Below are positions 25,974 through 29,532 of a DNA stretch of 29,532 nt, one piece after another. The notes beneath the pieces were generated by a model. The model did no database searches and was not told the DNA's origin. It saw only the letters and a list, made by a program, of their open reading frames with translations. Positions within the stretch are counted from its first letter, which is position 1; each line of letters starts with the position of its first letter. This stretch comes from Glaciimonas sp. (GTDB lineage: Bacteria; Pseudomonadota; Gammaproteobacteria; Burkholderiales; Burkholderiaceae). The translations under genes were made by a program, and so were the position numbers. The DNA is taken from positions 1 to 29,532 of the forward strand of contig JACMQE010000057.1 in the NCBI GenBank assembly GCA_014377145.1, written 5' to 3'.

Positions 25974-27021
25974 TCACGCTAGAATGGAGTGAATTTTGGT
26001 GGCGAAATCCGCAGAGACCCACTTCATCCATACTTCCGGATGCCGTTTTAAGAAAATGTGCGCCACCTGGGACGTGGTCATTTTTTGATCTGCCATCCCA
26101 GCCAGCGTTTTGTTCAGCAGATCAAGTGGAATGTTGAATCTAGACAAAAATTCACTCAACACCGGATCGGTATTGCGAAATAAGGTTGGCACACTGACTC
26201 ATATCATCGCCTCTGACGAAGCAGTCCCGCAAGGGTCTGGATGATTTTTATTCGACAACGTTTTAAAGCACGTATCATTAAACGCTGGTTCTTGCAGCTT
26301 CACAAATGTGAACTTTCCCATGAGCGCAGTTGGCATCCAGTAATAAAACAAACACGAAAGGCTTACCGCGTGATGATGAGAGGTAATCGCTGCATCCAGC
26401 GCCGGGCCGGTGCCAGAGCGGAAATTGACGTAACTATCAGTCAGCTTATACGCCTTCAGTTTTTGGCTATTAACGCCCTCGCAGGTCCACCCGGTAGGGT
26501 AATTCAAAAATGCCCTTTGGAAGGCTCTTCGACATCTTTAAACAAGGTTTTGTAAGCAGACAGATCGGTCACCGCCTTCAGTCCGGGTGCCATCGGCTTG
26601 ATGCCGCGACCGGCATCAAACCGATGGCATCGACATTCCAAGCCCCGCTGTGCCCCACCCACTCCTCACCAGCACTTGAATATCGTTCTTGGACAGCGCC
26701 ACTTCCATCGATACAGTGTTGGCAGGAATCGTCCCTGTCTTGCAGCTGTAGCCCTTTTCGATGACCGCACGCATGACTGCATTCAGCACGGATGCACTCT
26801 CCCAATTGAGGCCGGCAAACTTGATGGTCTTACCGCTGGCGCACCAGGGCGAGGTATCAGATGCAGATTCGTAGCGGCTGAAGTAATCGAAGCGGTCGTA
26901 CCGCCATTGCCGACTGACTAATAAGCAGTCCCCTACCGATGGCTCCCACAATACCAGCAGCGCTGGAAAGTAGCACGCCAGCGGCAAAATGGGGAATCCA
27001 CTGAATAGAATAGGTAATCAT
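25974..27021 (-). pseudogene. proX: Glycine betaine/proline-binding periplasmic protein ProX (OpuAC family), broken
   Basis: This was the soluble receptor of the importer. ATG 27021 has GAGAGG 6 bases upstream and a signal-peptide-like start (MITYSIQWIPHFAAGVLLSS AAGI in two parts). After shifts come SGKTIKFAGLNWESASVLNA, VIEKGYSCKTGTIPANTVSM, EVALSKNDIQVL, then RGIKPMAPGLKAVTD, PTGWTCEGVNSQKLKAYKLT and DSYVNFRSGTGPALDAAITS, LFYYWMPTALMGKFTFVKLQ, and a last frame SRFNIPLDLLNKTLAGMADQ and AHIFLKRHPEVWMKWVSADF to 25974. At least five disruptions occur, including loss of about 30 residues at the inverted repeat 26588-26629. It is the first gene of proX-proW-proV. Confidence 0.88.
26588..26629. 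repeat. 19-bp inverted repeat (one mismatch), 4-nt spacer, inside proX
   Basis: The arms are 26588-26606 and 26611-26629, with one mismatch (26597/26620). On the minus strand the arm 26588-26606 encodes the native ProX residues GIKPMA. The other arm is its inverse and replaces the expected upstream residues. Confidence 0.88.
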
Positions 27022-27159
27022 ACTAGCCTCTCGTTATGGTGTAAGTTTTTAAGCTACTTGCAGATAGTTCCTCGCCCAAGCGTATTCTTAAATCGCCGTC
27101 ACCGCCGCATAATCCTGCCACGTTGTACGCACCAATTCGGCTATCTGCAACGGCTGCAC
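27022..27159. other. proX leader and eroded 3' end of the PhnD-like remnant
   Basis: It contains the proX ribosome site (GAGAGG on the minus strand). The rest may be the former C-terminus of the PhnD-like protein, but no reliable residues can be read. Confidence 0.35.
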
Positions 27160-27390
27160 TATCTGCGGGCATACAATACCGTCTGCATGAGCACCACCAG
27201 CAACACTAACTGGGTCTGATCCAATTTAAGCGATGTAATCAATGGCAAACCCGGCGCAGCAATTGTTTGTTGCAATACCCGCAAACCAACGTTTTCTTCC
27301 GGAAAATATCGAGTGACATAAGAGAATGTCACATAATCAATCGCCGCCGCATTCCCCGCACCGTTTTGCACCCTCTCGCCAGACTAGCAA
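27160..27390 (-). pseudogene. PhnD-like phosphate/phosphonate periplasmic binding protein, fragment
   Basis: On the minus strand the frame reads QNGAGNAAAIDYVTFSYVTR then YFPEENVGLRVLQQTIAAPG and LPLITSLKLDQTQLVLL. This matches the second lobe of PhnD-type binding proteins (pattern AAID.VT.....R........VL..T..APGLP.IT). The first two-thirds are absent, and the end is eroded after about 70 residues. It could come from a separate transporter rather than from the phn locus at the other end of the window, as stand-alone PhnD-like proteins are common in Burkholderiales. Confidence 0.6.
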
Positions 27391-27444
27391 AATGCGACCC
27401 AGATAGCTGTACCTTATCAAAAAATAGCCTAATCGGGAAAATGG

Positions 27445-27859
27445 GTGCGACGATATGACGAAACACATTCGTTAACGGCGGTCTTAGGCGGTCCGGCCAT
27501 CCAGGAAATAGAGTTTCAGTCTGTGCTGTTACCGGTGGCGGTGAATTCGCTGGCGTTGCTGCTGATGGCGTTGGTATTTAATATTTTTCTCAATCGCAGC
27601 TACCTGCATCGCATCATCAAGCAGGGCGCAACAACGGCAACAACAAAAACAGCAACCCATGTCCGCAACGGTGCCCTAGACGTCAAAGATGTCATGACGC
27701 GTGAAGTTATCACTACTCGCGCTGACCAATCAGTTTTCAGATGGTGGCCTGCATCATCTGCAGGTGATGAATGCCAATTGACATAAAGTAGGAATGGTCA
27801 CCCAATCGGATTTGGTGGCCGCCTTGTTCTCCGCCCAGCTGGAATGTACTGAAACCTGA
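27445..27859 (+). pseudogene. HPP-family membrane protein with CBS domain, 5'-truncated and frameshifted
   Basis: HPP proteins are membrane proteins, some linked to nitrite transport. The frame shows SLTAVLGGPAIQEIEFQSVL then LPVAVNSLALLLMALVFNIF (HPP C-terminal helix) and VKDVMTREVITTRADQSV (first CBS repeat). After a frameshift near 27750 the text VGMVTQSDLVAALFSAQL closes the second CBS motif and ends at TGA 27857-27859. The N-terminal helices with the HPP motif are missing; 27390-27445 has no readable coding. A terminator follows directly. Confidence 0.72.
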
Positions 27860-27864
27860 CTGTC

Positions 27865-27887
27865 AGCCCGATTTCCGGGCTATTTTT
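27865..27887 (+). terminator. Rho-independent terminator after the HPP/CBS remnant
   Basis: AGCCCG, loop ATTTC, CGGGCT, then ATTTTTCT. It is 6 bp past the old stop codon and has survived the gene. It may also serve the convergent hoxN remnant weakly. Confidence 0.8.
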
Positions 27888-27914
27888 CTGAATTTATGAA
27901 GGCTGCGTGGGTAA

Positions 27915-28978
27915 CTATGACCGCTTAAACACCAGGTCATCGTAACCGCGCCACCGATAGTAGGCAATTGATGCCATCCAGTAAAAAATGAAAAAGGCAA
28001 TAATCGCGTAGCCGAAGCTGCCGAAGTTGCCATTAAGTGCGCGAATGACATCCCAAAATTTCCCGCTGAGCGCCATTTTGTCGCCAATCAGGCCCCCAGC
28101 ACCTCTAGCCCGCCAATCGCCAGCGCCACGATGACCGAGACCAGCGTGATTGTCATGTTGTAGTACAGTTTTCGGACTGATTTTACAAATTCCCAGCCTT
28201 ATAGGCCCTAGCATCAAGCCACTGTCGAGGGTATCGACCAAATGGCATCCCGGCAAGCAAATAGGATGGGGAAAATCAAGATCGACCAGATCGGCAAACC
28301 GTTCGATGCTCGGGTGGCAGAAATTCCTAGCAGCGCACTTTCTGTGGCGGCATCAAACCCCAACCCAAACAAAGATCCCAGCCGATACATGTGCCAGCTA
28401 CGGGAAATCATGGCAAACATCGGACGGAATATTTTTGTCAGAAAACCGCGGCTATTGAGCAGAACATCGATGTCTTCTTCGACTTATTCGCCACCTTTGT
28501 GGATGCGGCGAAAGACTTTATAAATCGAGATGAATACCATCAAATTGATGATACCAATCAGGATCAGAAAGAATGCTGATACCAGTGTGCCGATAATCCT
28601 GCCAATCAACTTAAATTCTTCCATCGGGCCAGTTAGAGCCAAGGTCATGATTACAATCGCCACCGATGCTAGCGAGACCACATTTGAATGGCCTAGTGAG
28701 AAAAAGAAACCGAAAGCTACCGGGTGTTGGCCGTCTTGAATTAATTTGCGAGTGACGTTGTCGAGGGCGACGATATGGTCTGCATCTAAGGCGTGGCGTA
28801 AGCCGAAACTGTAGGCTAGGAAGGCGGTGCCTAGCAATATTGGATGACCGTGGAATGCGGCTATTGCCCATACTCATGCCAGGATATTGAATGCTAGTAG
28901 GAACGCATAGATTCCCCATATTTTGGTACGTAGAGGTCGGTCGATTCTGCTGAATAAAGTGTTAAACGTAGTGAGCAT
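27915..28978 (-). pseudogene. hoxN: NiCoT-family nickel/cobalt permease (HoxN-like), several stops and frameshifts
   Basis: HoxN-type permeases import nickel or cobalt with high affinity. From ATG 28978: MLTTFNTLFSRIDRPLRTKI, then TGA after NILA where Trp is expected. The metal signature is intact in FGLRHALDADHIVALDNVTR, then GFFFSLGHSNVVSLASVAIV. TAA follows HKGGE. After it come RLGSLFGLGFDAATESALLG and WSILIFPILFACRDAIWSIP. Two shifts later a stretch is read out of frame, with the native RKLYYNMTITLVSVIVALAI in another frame, before the end KMALSGKFWDVIRALNGNFG and IIAFFIFYWMASIAYYRWRG to TAG 27915. It lies beside a dead cobQ, which suggests cobalt uptake for cobalamin. Confidence 0.88.
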
Positions 28979-29019
28979 GTTTGATTGATTTCGGTTGTCG
29001 GTAATTGAAATGGTATGTT

Positions 29020-29064
29020 CTCCGTAGAGGCTTATCGGGCTACCCCCGACAAGCCTCTACGGAG
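29020..29064. repeat. 20-bp inverted repeat (one mismatch), 5-nt spacer, between cobQ and hoxN
   Basis: The arms are 29020-29039 and 29045-29064 (CTCCGTAGAGGCTTATCGGG with its near-complement). It is GC-rich with no T-run on either strand. It lies 42 bp upstream of the hoxN start and 78 bp past the cobQ stop. Confidence 0.88.
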
Positions 29065-29141
29065 CGCTAAATGCGTTAGATACCGAAAAATGCAATCCTA
29101 TACACCTCCCCGATCACCATAATTAAATACAAAAAACTAGC

Positions 29142-29532
29142 CTAATTTTTCAAAGCAAACAACAAAGGTAACGTCGCATCAGCGATCCGGTCAATACTTG
29201 CTTCACGCAATTGCACCAAATTCACCGTCATACCCCCTCAATCCACCCCAGGAAAGTAACGCGCCTAAGATCCCAGGCGCATCAAAGACACCATGTAAGT
29301 AAGTTTCTAGAATCTGATCATCCACTGACCACGCACCCTCCGCAACGCCAACGCGCCCCAATATTCCCAGCGCTATCGATATAAAACGCAGGTTTGTCCA
29401 ACGCAGCCCCCTCGAACATCCTATATGCATCTCATATCCCCGCACCTCAGCATCAGCAAAAGCACACCTTCCCGTTACCTCAACCAACGGCTTATCCAGC
29501 GTCATCTCAGTTACCATATCGAAAACCCCAAC
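29142..29532 (-). pseudogene. cobQ: Cobyric acid synthase, C-terminal glutaminase part, frameshifted; 5' part outside window
   Basis: CobQ/CbiP amidates the corrin ring side chains with glutamine. The minus strand reads GVFDMVTEMTLDKPLVEVTG at the window edge, then RCAFADAEVRGYEMHIGCSR, a short out-of-frame stretch (native GAALDKPAFYIDSAGNIGAR is in another frame), then AWSVDDQILETYLHGVFDAP with the catalytic-type His of YLHG. A third shift separates LLSWGGL from the true end GGVMTVNLVQLREASIDRIA then DATLPLLFALKN and TAG at 29142. The first two shifts nearly cancel, keeping the glutaminase end in frame. The start and the dethiobiotin-synthase-like N-domain lie beyond the window. Confidence 0.85.

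Overview
The window looks like a piece of a betaproteobacterial chromosome, order Burkholderiales and probably near Oxalobacteraceae (inferred from the ArgB, RsuA-like, YcaO, glutaryl-CoA dehydrogenase and NiCoT sequences, not from a search). It is in an early, severe phase of gene loss. Only four longer genes read cleanly from start to stop: a PAP2-type undecaprenyl-diphosphatase (5566-6159), argB (8420-9322), an RsuA/RluB-type pseudouridine synthase (9372-10097, minus) and ycaO (10711-12432, minus). About twenty others can be recognised by residue pattern but carry frameshifts, stops or deletions. Many stops fit Trp TGG to TAG or TGA, which suggests G:C to A:T pressure with relaxed selection.

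Layout. 1-4.4 kb: a broken rlpA, then remnants of phosphonate use (phnE, phnN fused to a DUF1045 gene, phnG, phnI) around a dead hexose-phosphate mutarotase gene. 4.4-8.1 kb: unrecognised debris, a dead COG4705 membrane protein gene, the intact PAP2 gene, a histidine kinase scrap, two small exported-protein genes (one frameshifted, one with ATA at the start position) and three copies of a miniature repeat of about 115 bp. 8.4-12.4 kb: the healthy core argB / rsuA-like / ycaO, with clear terminators and a transposase scrap. 12.7-16.1 kb: dead glutaryl-CoA dehydrogenase, succinate-semialdehyde dehydrogenase and 3-methyladenine glycosylase genes. 16.7-19.0 kb: a dead BvgS/EvgS-like hybrid sensor kinase.

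19.2-22.4 kb is strikingly AT-rich and looks foreign. It holds a broken XRE/S24-type repressor, two overlapping small unknown genes, and a minus-strand pair of dead genes, a YhhQ-type transporter followed by a CpdA-like phosphodiesterase. 22.7-24.3 kb: a Fur-box-like promoter in front of a dead PepSY/flavoprotein iron-reductase gene. 24.6-27.0 kb: a dead glycine betaine/proline ABC operon (proX-proW-proV, minus). 27.1-29.5 kb: a PhnD-like scrap, a dead HPP/CBS protein gene, a dead HoxN nickel/cobalt permease gene and the 3' end of a dead cobQ.

Two things stand out. First, four inverted repeats with 19-25 bp arms lie inside decayed coding sequences. In each, one arm is the ancestral coding sequence and the other is an inverted copy that replaced neighbouring codons, a signature of template switching. 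Second, a family of about 115-bp elements with terminal inverted repeats (TAGGACTTACGCAAAAT) occurs five times. No CRISPR array, rRNA or tRNA gene was seen.
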